Assembly: GCA_030640725.1 (NCBI GenBank)
Contig: DAOWIV010000218.1
Location: 1-9,240, forward strand
Length of the DNA: 9,240 nt
Direction of reading: 5' to 3'
Origin: Methanosarcinales archaeon
GTDB taxonomy: Archaea; Halobacteriota; Methanosarcinia; Methanosarcinales; Methanogasteraceae
Positions 1-7,141 of this stretch are shown here, in pieces. Each line of letters begins with the position of its first letter. Positions within the stretch are counted from its first letter, which is position 1. The position numbers and the translations under genes were made by a program. The notes beneath the pieces were generated by a model. That model saw only the letters and a program-made list of their open reading frames with translations, was not told the DNA's origin and did not search any database.

Positions 1-2779
1 CATTATAGATTGCGTTTGTGGGCGGTTCAATGAAGACTGTCAGGTTCTCAGGCGTATTTATTTGCAGGATTTCTTCAGGCTCGTGGTCACCAGCTTTCAC
101 TCTTATGTCGCATGTTGATCTCACATAATCCGGTTTTGGGAATGTTGCTCGAACGTCTTTCAAAACTGCGGTTATGTTCTTTGTGGTGTATCCTCTGATC
201 ATCACGCCGGACACATTGTGGAATTGCCGGTCATTCGTATAGAAATAGACGTCAACGGTTCTGTCGTACGGTGCCTCGTTTTCAACGGTGGCAGTGACAG
301 TTACAGCCATGCCCTCATCCGGTTCTTCCGGATCAAATGAAATATTAGTAACATGCCACGGACTCGAAACCTCTACTGAACCATACGACTCCACATTGTT
401 TGCAAGATTGTTCTCAGGGTTCTCACATGTATCGATCGTTACATTGAGACTGTGTTCACCACTGATTGCATCTGAAAAATCCCATTCCACCTCGATCTTG
501 TGTGTGCCACCTGATTCAAGCTCACTCACATTCTCCTTGTGAAACAGTGCGTCATTGTCATAGAACTCAACAACAAATTCATCCGCGTCTATAGCGCCGT
601 GATTCGTTATGGCGGCATTTATCTCAAGCACATCCCCGATATACAAGTCTGAGTCATCCTCATCAAGGATTCCAATCTCGGTTACATCGAGGTCTGTTCC
701 ATTTACAAATAGTTCTGTGTATAGGGTGTTATTTGTCTCATCAACTTCAGGTATCTTATTATACGGATCAACCTTCGCCAGCGCTGTGCAGGCACCGCCC
801 AGGTTTGTTTCGCTGGTGTTCCAGTAGATTGACACGTATTCCTTGCCGCCCGCATCTACTGAGACGTTTCTCACAGAAAGATCCCGGTTTCCAGGCGTAT
901 TCGTACTGTTAACCATGAAGATAACATTCGTACTTCCTGCCACGTCCCCCAGATTTTCGATTGTAGCGTTTAACTCTACCGTTTCACCAAATATCGGCAA
1001 GTCCGGATTCGCAGTAATATTCGTAACAGTGAAATCACATGTCTTTACATACACCGGAACAACTATTTCGTTGTTCGATTCATCCGGTTCATGTATTTCA
1101 TCATCCAGATCAACTACAGCAGCAACAGACATATTACCCATCAAATCGCCTGCGATGTGCCATTCTACTGTGACCGATTGTACGCTGGTGCCGGGTTCAA
1201 ATAGAAGCTCTGTTGCATTGATGAGACTGCGTAACTCCCACTCACCAGTATCACAAACACTTTCAAACTGTATTTTAACAGAACAATCGCGGTTTGCAAG
1301 ATTTATAGTCTGCGCGATGGCTGTTATCGTCACGGTCTGCCCCCATTCCAGTTCAGAGGAGTTGCATGGCTGACCGTCTACAGCAAAGAAGACTTCCATG
1401 ATGGTAAAATCCCTTGAAGCATTCACGAACATGCTCAGGCTTCTCTGATTATTCGTTTCATCAAGCTCCCATATCGTGTTATCAGGGTCGATCATCACCT
1501 TGATATCATGCTCGCCATAACTCGCATCCCAGCATGTAGAAACCATGCGGGAATCACCAGCATTCAGGTTTATTATTTCGGTGTGGAAAGCCTTATTAGT
1601 GTCATAGAATGCAACCGTCACGTTTTCCACGAGGTCTCCCCCCATGTTTTCAATGGTTGCGCCCACATGTATGATATCGCCATCAAGCGGTGTTTTGTTA
1701 AGAGAGAGGTCTGTGATCGCAGGATCAATATTTATGAATTCGACATGTAGATCGACACTCCGGTTGTTGTTCGTTTCATCAGTCTCATCGATCGTTCTGC
1801 CATAATCCGCCATAACAACAATGGTGTAGTCGCCTTCGTGATCCGGCGCCCAGTTGAAGTTAACAGACCTGTCGTTGCCCGGACCAATCGATGGTGCATC
1901 TACGGTGTCCATCAATAGTTCATCTGCGAAAAAAGCCGCCTCAAACCCCTCGGTGTATGCGGTGCCACCGTTTGCCATAACTGCCGTAACCGTGTTGTTG
2001 GTATTGGCATAAAAATCGCGAGGAGGTGAAACCATGGATACAGTCAGGTCGATCGACCCTTCATTCAGATCGATCATCGCTGCGCCATCCGAAACCTCCA
2101 CATAAGTTATGTTATACCTTGTGCTGTTGATCAACTGATCGTTCCTGCTCGCATCGATCTGCAGCACATTTCCCACACTTACGTTTGCAGCGTCGAGCAC
2201 GAGTTGATAGTAGTAATGACCCGGATGCGTTTCAGCCGTCCACTGCACACCTGTGTTGAGATTGGTTATGTTCACCACAGCACCTGTGCATCCGCTGCGG
2301 TTTTCATAGAAGACCCACCCACATACCATGAACAGAATAGGCTCCGTGGCATTTGAATCGCTGTGTGCCGACGCCACAGTAATATCCACAAGCGACGGTG
2401 GTTGTGGTAGTGTTAAATTAATAAATATCCCCCCACCTCCAACCCCCCCATCATCAACCGTGTGGTTTGCCGTGCCAGACACCACACCATCCGTGACATC
2501 GAACTCAAGCAGATCGCCGACACTGGCGTTCACCCCACCGAGGAGAGCATGATAGTAGTTATAGCCCGGAACTACATCCGTGCACCATGCCGCACCTGTA
2601 TCCAGATTCGTTATATTAACAATCGGGTTATTACAGGGAGAACCGTCCTCGTACAAGACATGCCCGGAGATCAGGAAAGGTGTCGGGTTCTGATCGGCAA
2701 GATACCCGTCGCTTGAGTTGACCGTGCCGGCTCCTGCAACACATATCATCAATCCAAGCAGCAGATACCATGCTCTCAT
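1..2779 (-). CDS. Secreted multi-CARDB surface protein, C-terminus beyond the left edge
   Basis: An open minus-strand frame of 926 codons with no stop runs from the ATG at 2777-2779 off the left edge. Residues 1 to about 22 form a signal peptide (short charged start, LLLGLMICVAGAG core). Two copies of a module follow (about 34-100 and 148-212), each with a G-x-V-x-Y-E-[DN] start, an NITNL[DN]TG core and a Y-Y motif. Then come six CARDB-like Ig-fold repeats at about 242-350, 352-453, 456-578, 581-693, 695-804 and 806 onward. Most end in the family signature D-E-[TS]-N-N; the fifth has a degenerate LANN and the sixth lacks it. Many N-x-S/T sequons fit a glycosylated exterior protein. It starts 5 bases after the stop of the upstream dockerin gene, so the two are probably co-transcribed and translationally coupled. 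CARDB repeats usually serve as stalks or adhesion modules. The true C-terminus (anchor, dockerin, DUF3344 or other) is not visible. Function as a surface stalk or adhesin is inferred. Confidence 0.88.
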   Translation of the reverse strand, partial: MRAWYLLLGLMICVAGAGTVNSSDGYLADQNPTPFLISGHVLYEDGSPCNNPIVNITNLDTGAAWCTDVVPGYNYYHALLGGVNASVGDLLEFDVTDGVVSGTANHTVDDGGVGGGGIFINLTLPQPPSLVDITVASAHSDSNATEPILFMVCGWVFYENRSGCTGAVVNITNLNTGVQWTAETHPGHYYYQLVLDAANVSVGNVLQIDASRNDQLINSTRYNITYVEVSDGAAMIDLNEGSIDLTVSMVSPPRDFYANTNNTVTAVMANGGTAYTEGFEAAFFADELLMDTVDAPSIGPGNDRSVNFNWAPDHEGDYTIVVMADYGRTIDETDETNNNRSVDLHVEFINIDPAITDLSLNKTPLDGDIIHVGATIENMGGDLVENVTVAFYDTNKAFHTEIINLNAGDSRMVSTCWDASYGEHDIKVMIDPDNTIWELDETNNQRSLSMFVNASRDFTIMEVFFAVDGQPCNSSELEWGQTVTITAIAQTINLANRDCSVKIQFESVCDTGEWELRSLINATELLFEPGTSVQSVTVEWHIAGDLMGNMSVAAVVDLDDEIHEPDESNNEIVVPVYVKTCDFTVTNITANPDLPIFGETVELNATIENLGDVAGSTNVIFMVNSTNTPGNRDLSVRNVSVDAGGKEYVSIYWNTSETNLGGACTALAKVDPYNKIPEVDETNNTLYTELFVNGTDLDVTEIGILDEDDSDLYIGDVLEINAAITNHGAIDADEFVVEFYDNDALFHKENVSELESGGTHKIEVEWDFSDAISGEHSLNVTIDTCENPENNLANNVESYGSVEVSSPWHVTNISFDPEEPDEGMAVTVTATVENEAPYDRTVDVYFYTNDRQFHNVSGVMIRGYTTKNITAVLKDVRATFPKPDYVRSTCDIRVKAGDHEPEEILQINTPENLTVFIEPPTNAIYN

Positions 2780-2784
2780 ATAAA

Positions 2785-4578
2785 CTAACCGACCGATTTT
2801 TGCAGGATCATCAGCGCATCAAGCGAGGTAACCTCGCCATCTCCACTCACATCAGCCGCATCTCTACATTCTCCGCGGGCAGCCATCTGCAGGGCGATTG
2901 CGGCATCATCTGTCGTGACAATCCCATCGCCGTTGATATCACCAGGCAACACGGCACCCGGTGTTCCCCGCACCATCAGGATCGCATTGCTCGCGTGAAT
3001 TGGTGTGTGGAGATCACGTTCAAACCCGACAGTATTGTCACTTGCTTCCAGATTGGCGCTGATATCTCGCTCATCCACGCAGACCTTGCTGCCCGGATAT
3101 GCATCTACATTCCATGCATCACTCACAACGGTCTCACCGTTTATGAGCAGGTTGCTGCTGGATGATTTTATCGGTGTAACAACAGTAACCAGTGTTGCAC
3201 TGGTAACCTCCGCGGTATCAATCGCACCTGAAAAGGTCGCGGTCGCGGTTGCTTCTTCTGTTGATACGCAATAGTGCTGGCATGCACTGAGTATGTCAAA
3301 GCCTTCGGTGATCCAGAGTCGCATCCGGTTGTCCGGATTCTCCGCGGGATCCTCGTAGATAATAAGCAGCATCTCACCATAGAGCGTTGCTTTTCCGGAT
3401 GATTGGGTGTTGTTGATCTTCACCGTGTAATCGCCAGTTCCTGTTACCTGCGTGGTCACATCATAGACGTATGTTCCTTTTGGAGTGTTTTCATAACTTG
3501 CAAACGGCACCTGGTCGATGTATGATCTATCCGGTGTGGTGTACAAGACACCTGCAACATCCACATCAAATGATGCCTGACTTCCAGGTGGTGTGCCCGA
3601 GCCATCGTACCAGTACAGATAGAGCCTTGCCGCTTCCACGGTCATGCCATCCGGTACCTCGATGTGATGAACTCTTGTAACGTTTGTGCCAGCAGCCAAT
3701 TCGGTCGCTGTACCGCTTACATTATACACAACACCCCCATACATCTCCACGCCCTCATAACCGGTCAGCGGAGCCAGTGGCTCCTCAGCATCGCAATCAA
3801 AGTTCTTGCTTGCGAAGCCATTTACGTAAACAGACGAGTCTTCCTTTGATAAACCGTTGTTGGTCTCGTTCTCCTCTGCAATATCTGTGTTGCCATCAGC
3901 AGTCACAGTCAAGGTGATGGGTCTGCCGGTACTAATTGAATCGGGCGCGTATGTGGCACAGTCGGGAGTCCAGATGATTGTGACCGTTTCAATCCGGTCT
4001 ACCGGCAGACCACCCGATATGGTAGCGCAACCGATCTGTGTACCATCAACAGCAAAACAAACATCGAACGCACCAGTAACGTTGCACACTCCGACATTCC
4101 TAACATTCGCCCGAATCTCATTGGTTTTGTTGACAAAAATAGCATTCCCAGCGCTGGAACAATTCGGATTCGGGGTGATACTATCCACAATCAGGTCCGG
4201 CGCTCCAATCGTGATATTGCGTTTGAATCCACCGTTTCCAATCTCTGTAGCGCTCACGACATGATCAAACTCGGCTGTATTGAGCGTGCCGCCGTCACTG
4301 ACACGAACATGCAGCACATCACCTGCGCTTACGCTATCAGAATCGGTCAAAACTTGGTAATAGTTGGAGCCGCCGCTCGTCTCCACGGCAAACGTCTTGC
4401 CAGTGTTGATGTTCGTTATCTCTATACCCGGATCATTCACAGATGCGCCATCGCTGTAATCGACCCACCCGTAGATCAAGAACGAAGTCTCCGGGGCTGC
4501 GAGCCCATTGCTCGGCAGTAGTGCACCAGCAGTGCTGGTGATCGTTAGTATTAATAATACGCGTAGTATTTTCATCAT
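2785..4578 (-). CDS. Secreted CARDB-DUF3344-dockerin surface protein
   Basis: 597 residues. Residues 1 to about 27 are a signal peptide (MMKILRVLLILTITSTAGAL). Residues 32-95 are the same module as in the downstream gene (YGWVDYSDG, EITNINTGK, NYYQVL). Residues 127-255 are a CARDB repeat ending ENETNNG. Residues about 268-538 match the layout of DUF3344, with YEGVEMYGGVVYNVSG near the start and RLYLYWYDGSG, GDYTVKINN and GEMLLIIYED later. Residues 545-597 are a type I dockerin with two calcium-loop repeats, DINGDGIVTTDDA and DVSGDGEVTSLDA, each followed by a short helix. The dockerin should bind a cohesin on a partner protein, but no cohesin is in the window. The start is set by AGGTG six bases upstream of the first ATG. 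It is the first clear gene of the pair. DUF3344 has no assigned biochemical role that I know of. Domain calls are made by eye. Confidence 0.92.
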   Translation of the reverse strand: MMKILRVLLILTITSTAGALLPSNGLAAPETSFLIYGWVDYSDGASVNDPGIEITNINTGKTFAVETSGGSNYYQVLTDSDSVSAGDVLHVRVSDGGTLNTAEFDHVVSATEIGNGGFKRNITIGAPDLIVDSITPNPNCSSAGNAIFVNKTNEIRANVRNVGVCNVTGAFDVCFAVDGTQIGCATISGGLPVDRIETVTIIWTPDCATYAPDSISTGRPITLTVTADGNTDIAEENETNNGLSKEDSSVYVNGFASKNFDCDAEEPLAPLTGYEGVEMYGGVVYNVSGTATELAAGTNVTRVHHIEVPDGMTVEAARLYLYWYDGSGTPPGSQASFDVDVAGVLYTTPDRSYIDQVPFASYENTPKGTYVYDVTTQVTGTGDYTVKINNTQSSGKATLYGEMLLIIYEDPAENPDNRMRLWITEGFDILSACQHYCVSTEEATATATFSGAIDTAEVTSATLVTVVTPIKSSSSNLLINGETVVSDAWNVDAYPGSKVCVDERDISANLEASDNTVGFERDLHTPIHASNAILMVRGTPGAVLPGDINGDGIVTTDDAAIALQMAARGECRDAADVSGDGEVTSLDALMILQKSVG

Positions 4579-4895
4579 GGTTTACACCTAAACGTATTCT
4601 CAGTTGATCGTGCCAGTCTGTGTCGGCAGGCTCTCGCTTCCGGAATTGATCCTGACGAGTGATTGCGCCGGATAGGACGCTGCCTGTGAATATTATTTTG
4701 GGGGTTGGAGTTATATCCGTCTTTGAAACGGCAGATCGATCCAGATCGTGGGCTGGGCTTGCTGGTTTCGCCGATGCATACCTTCCCATCGATGTTGTCA
4801 TTCGCAACCATGCCGTTGTATGTGTATGCTGCACCTACTGTGCACAGCAGCCAGCAGGTGTGTTTTGGATTTTTATCCATTTTGGATTTACTCAC
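4575..4895 (-). CDS. Doubtful small reading frame upstream of the dockerin gene, possibly a decayed gene
   Basis: An open frame of 106 codons from GTG 4893-4895, or 101 from the ATG at 4878-4880, preceded by AGGTGA. The stop TGA overlaps the dockerin gene's ATG, a spacing typical of coupled genes. Against it, only the first half looks protein-like (about KHTCWLLCTVGAAYTYNGM, a weak hydrophobic stretch). The second half is rich in Arg, His and Asn and has no recognisable domain. The other minus-strand frames carry equally plausible short pieces: ITPTPKIIFTGSVLSGAIT in one, and SLVRINSGSESLPTQTGTIN before a stop at 4600-4602 in the third. This could be a frameshifted small secreted-protein gene, or a leader with a chance frame. 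I do not recognise it. Confidence 0.25.
   Translation of the reverse strand: MSKSKMDKNPKHTCWLLCTVGAAYTYNGMVANDNIDGKVCIGETSKPSPRSGSICRFKDGYNSNPQNNIHRQRPIRRNHSSGSIPEARACRHRLARSTENTFRCKP
4585..4589 (-). promoter_or_regulatory. Ribosome-binding site of the dockerin gene
   Basis: AGGTG on the minus strand lies six bases before ATG 4576-4578. It matches the archaeal anti-Shine-Dalgarno and favours the first of the two adjacent ATG codons. Confidence 0.7.
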
Positions 4896-4936
4896 CTCGC
4901 TTATCTAATCTGTTTAGCCTGATAGGGCAGACGCAT

Positions 4937-4951
4937 AACCGCATTGCGGTT
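4937..4951. repeat. Perfect palindrome, possible operator
   Basis: AACCGCA-T-TGCGGTT has seven-base perfect arms around one central base. The loop is too small for a stable RNA hairpin, so a dimeric DNA-binding protein is the more natural reading. It lies between the candidate TATA boxes and the start of the surface-protein transcription unit. Confidence 0.45.
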
Positions 4952-4960
4952 CGTTCATAT

Positions 4961-4968
4961 TAACTATA
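4961..4968 (-). promoter_or_regulatory. Alternative TATA-like element for the surface-protein operon
   Basis: The minus strand reads AGTATAGTTAATATG here. If used, transcription would begin about 25 bases further on, inside the palindrome at 4937-4951, which would suit repression. The match to a TATA box is weaker than the one at 5017-5026. Confidence 0.25.
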
Positions 4969-5016
4969 CTCGAATCACATATCATAGCATTTGGTAACAT
5001 GGTTGTTAAGAATCAT

Positions 5017-5026
5017 GATATATAAG
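5017..5026 (-). promoter_or_regulatory. TATA box candidate for the surface-protein operon
   Basis: CTTATATATC on the minus strand is the best TATA match between the two operons. Used on the minus strand it would give a leader of about 100 bases to the doubtful frame at 4895, or over 400 bases to the dockerin start. The element is nearly symmetrical (GATATATAAG on the plus strand), so its direction is uncertain. Confidence 0.4.
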
Positions 5027-5127
5027 CCTTACGAACCCCAGGTGTACTTATGCACAACAATCCGCACCGGATGATAACTTCCTGCTACACGAAATGCAAT
5101 TCTCATATCAATCAGCCACCAACCTCA

Positions 5128-6777
5128 CTACACGAACCTGCCGATCAGGTACACAACAACAAGCATACACCCCCCAAGCAACAATTCAAGCAGCGGCGCA
5201 TCGATCGAAGCTCTCCGCGTTGCGTCAGAACCATCCTGACCCGACCCGGATTCCGAATCGTTGACAGGCGTGATAGCTTTTTCAGGAAGTGAGCCGATCA
5301 CCGCAACCGTGGGCATCCCTGTTGTGGTTATGTAACTGTAATCGCTGCTCGAGACCGATATTTCCGGAGGATCAAGCGTCACATTCCCTGGAACCGAAAA
5401 CCTGATCACATACTCGAGCCCGTCTGTCTCGTTTGCCCCGAGAACTGCGTGAAGTGTCATGTTCCCTGAGACCAGTTCAGCCCCTGGAGGTATGGCGTCT
5501 GCCAGATCAACAATCGCATCCCTGTTTCCGGTGTTTGTGCTGCTAAGTAGCACAGTGACCTCGCCTCCGATCGAAACCGTGCCCGGATATGCAGTCTTGT
5601 TCACGATTATGTATGCTCCGTCCACTGTTATCACTGGAGAGTTCGACAGGATGCTTACGTTCTTCCCATCCATCGTAAAATCAGCAACCGCTCCCGGAAT
5701 CTCGAATACTCCGGGTCTCTGTGGTTTTATGTGATATGAGAAGCGCAGACGTTCGGACGGCGTGATATTGAACCTCCAGCAGGGAGTCTCGGTCTCGTTG
5801 CCACGTAGCTCAAAACCCTCCGGAACAGTATCGTTCAGCCGGACATCAAGGTCTCTTATTCCGGTGTTCTCAAGATCGATACGCACCCAGACCGTCTGAT
5901 CCATAGATATGTAACGTGACACCGTCTTTGTGATCTTCAGATCCCATCTCGGCATCACCAGAATCTCAGTCGTTGCTGACTCATTGTACATCACCCCTTC
6001 ATCGTCAAACCCGGTGACATTGACCGAGATTGTAAACGGCTGCCCCTCGGTATCGTTAATCCACGCAGGGACCAGCAGCCATGCATAACACGTCTTCTCT
6101 TCGTCCTCCGAAAGGTTGCCAAAACGCGTGGTAAGATCGCCGTGGCTCAGTTTTAGTTCGCCCGGATCGATCACCACGTCCACGTTCTTGAGCAGGGCAT
6201 CGCCGTCGTTCTCGATATCGACGGTGACACGGATCTCAGAGTCCCGTGCGGTGTATGCCTCGCAACTGGCACTGATCTCAAGCGAGATCTCAGGCTTTGC
6301 CCGCTCCCATACCTCGATGAGGATGCAGGAGTCCTGCCAGCCCACCGGATCCTCTGACCGCGGGTCTTCGTCAGGGTCGGCATATATCTCGATCTTGATC
6401 TCGTCATCCCAAGTCAATTCATCGCAGACCATATCTGATGTATCTGATACATTTGCGCAGGTCGCGTTGAGAACCGACTCGTTTAACACGAGATCCCCCT
6501 GTTTCAACCGTATAAGCACACGACCGCCGCCCATCTCATAGTGTGTGGACACATCGCTCGCCTCTTCATAATCAACGAATTCGATTGTGTAGTCTCCGCA
6601 GGTGTAGGTGTCGCCTTTGTACAGGGTTGCGCTCCCGGCATCGTCCCAGTAGCCCTCGTCATCTGGATCAAGCGCTGAGGTTGTGTGAATCAATGCAGCG
6701 CATGTCAGGAAGATTAGGACTGTAACTGTAAGCGTCGTCCGCACCAATCTCGATCTGCCAGCCGTCACAGCCACCAT
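5128..6777 (-). CDS. Secreted, C-terminally membrane-anchored protein with CARDB/DUF11-like repeats
   Basis: 549 residues. A signal peptide lies at about 13-35 (TTLTVTVLIFLTCAALIHTT). Residues about 36-160 are a cysteine-containing beta domain (SATLYKGDTYTCGDYTIEF) that loosely resembles archaeal S-layer domains. Residues 162-275 are a CARDB-like repeat. Residues 278-385 and 386-495 are DUF11-like repeats, with the signatures ITKTVS, LENTG, LNDTVPEG and VNKTAYPG, STNTGNRDA, LADAIPPGA. A Ser/Asp/Gly linker at about 503-522 leads to a single membrane helix at 527-547 and a tiny Arg-containing tail. The body therefore faces outside and the C-terminus anchors it. The start lies two bases after the stop of the DUF2149 gene, with GGAGGAAGGT upstream at 6786-6795. 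As third gene of the ExbB-type operon it is the likely extracellular partner or output arm of that motor; this role is inferred. Confidence 0.9.
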   Translation of the reverse strand: MVAVTAGRSRLVRTTLTVTVLIFLTCAALIHTTSALDPDDEGYWDDAGSATLYKGDTYTCGDYTIEFVDYEEASDVSTHYEMGGGRVLIRLKQGDLVLNESVLNATCANVSDTSDMVCDELTWDDEIKIEIYADPDEDPRSEDPVGWQDSCILIEVWERAKPEISLEISASCEAYTARDSEIRVTVDIENDGDALLKNVDVVIDPGELKLSHGDLTTRFGNLSEDEEKTCYAWLLVPAWINDTEGQPFTISVNVTGFDDEGVMYNESATTEILVMPRWDLKITKTVSRYISMDQTVWVRIDLENTGIRDLDVRLNDTVPEGFELRGNETETPCWRFNITPSERLRFSYHIKPQRPGVFEIPGAVADFTMDGKNVSILSNSPVITVDGAYIIVNKTAYPGTVSIGGEVTVLLSSTNTGNRDAIVDLADAIPPGAELVSGNMTLHAVLGANETDGLEYVIRFSVPGNVTLDPPEISVSSSDYSYITTTGMPTVAVIGSLPEKAITPVNDSESGSGQDGSDATRRASIDAPLLELLLGGCMLVVVYLIGRFV

Positions 6778-6779
6778 CG

Positions 6780-7130
6780 TCAGGGACCTTCCTCCACATA
6801 CACGGTTGCGCCCCCTTCTGTCTCATACAGGCTGGCAACCAGCTTCCCCATCGTCGTGACCTGCTCCTCGGTCATATTCAGGGTCTCAATCTCGGTCTCA
6901 TTCTTGATGATGACCTGCATGTCCTCCTGCCCCGGATTTTTTACGATGGTGATATCCTGCGTTGTCAGGAGTTCGGTCAGGTTGAAGTGCATCATCGTCA
7001 CAAGGAGAAGCCCGACAGCAAAGAGCATCGCCACGTCAAAGAGGTTTGCAACGCCTGATAACGGGTCTTCGTCATCATCCGATCTTTTTGATCGGTTTGA
7101 TCTTTTTGTTTTGTGTTTCATGAATCTCAT
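6780..7130 (-). CDS. DUF2149 single-pass membrane protein, ExbD/TolR-like partner
   Basis: 116 residues from the ATG at 7128-7130; a GTG three codons earlier (7137-7139) gives 119. I prefer the ATG because that GTG lies inside AGGTGA, an ideal ribosome-binding site five bases before the ATG. The N-terminus is very basic (KHKTKRSNRSKR), then acidic (DDDEDP), then LSGVANLFDVAMLFAVGLLL, the hallmark of DUF2149. An Asp sits near the start of the membrane helix (residue 35 in the GTG numbering), as in ExbD, TolR and MotB, where it carries the proton. The outer domain of about 60 residues holds ITIVKNPGQEDMQVIIK. The basic start predicts a cytoplasmic N-terminus. The gene lies between the ExbB-type gene and the anchored surface protein. 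Functional equivalence to ExbD is inferred from layout and neighbours, not homology. Confidence 0.9.
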   Translation of the reverse strand: MRFMKHKTKRSNRSKRSDDDEDPLSGVANLFDVAMLFAVGLLLVTMMHFNLTELLTTQDITIVKNPGQEDMQVIIKNETEIETLNMTEEQVTTMGKLVASLYETEGGATVYVEEGP

Positions 7131-7135
7131 AAAGG

Positions 7136-7141
7136 TCACCT
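7136..7141 (-). promoter_or_regulatory. Ribosome-binding site deciding the DUF2149 start
   Basis: AGGTGA lies within the last codons of the ExbB-type gene, five bases before ATG 7128-7130. It contains the competing GTG, so the GTG is more likely part of the site than the start. Confidence 0.6.

Larger units (their letters stand above)
4579..5127. other. 549-bp stretch between the two minus-strand operons, no convincing gene
   Basis: The stretch holds the doubtful small frame near 4575-4895, a perfect palindrome at 4937-4951, and AT-rich TATA-like sequences at 4961-4968 and 5017-5026. Between 5060 and 5127 I see nothing. No poly-T run typical of archaeal termination is apparent behind the stop of the upstream operon at 5128. 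Confidence 0.6.

Noticed and set aside
288..1373. Several plus-strand frames of 72-176 codons (288-542, 609-827, 843-1373)
   Set aside because: They lie opposite the continuous CARDB frame, are rich in Ser/Thr/Val as antisense of Glu/Asn/Thr-rich repeats, and match no domain.
4433..4834. A 133-codon minus-strand frame overlapping the start of the dockerin gene
   Set aside because: It overlaps the signal peptide and first module of a clear gene in another frame, and its second half is a shadow. Its first half is considered under the possible decayed gene.
4800..5060. Possible tRNA, CRISPR array or insertion sequence in the intergenic DNA
   Set aside because: No cloverleaf-like T-loop, no regularly spaced repeat and no paired terminal inverted repeats were seen here or elsewhere in the window.
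5050..5292. An 80-codon plus-strand frame with TATA-like and AGGTG signals
   Set aside because: The peptide is rich in His, Asn, Pro and Arg with no motif and overlaps the 3' end of a clear gene. The predicted transcription start would also remove its ribosome site. Kept only as a possible antisense signal.
6116..6541. A 141-codon plus-strand frame opposite the anchored surface gene
   Set aside because: It is antisense to a well-supported gene with signal peptide, repeats and membrane anchor. The peptide is Ser-rich without domain features.
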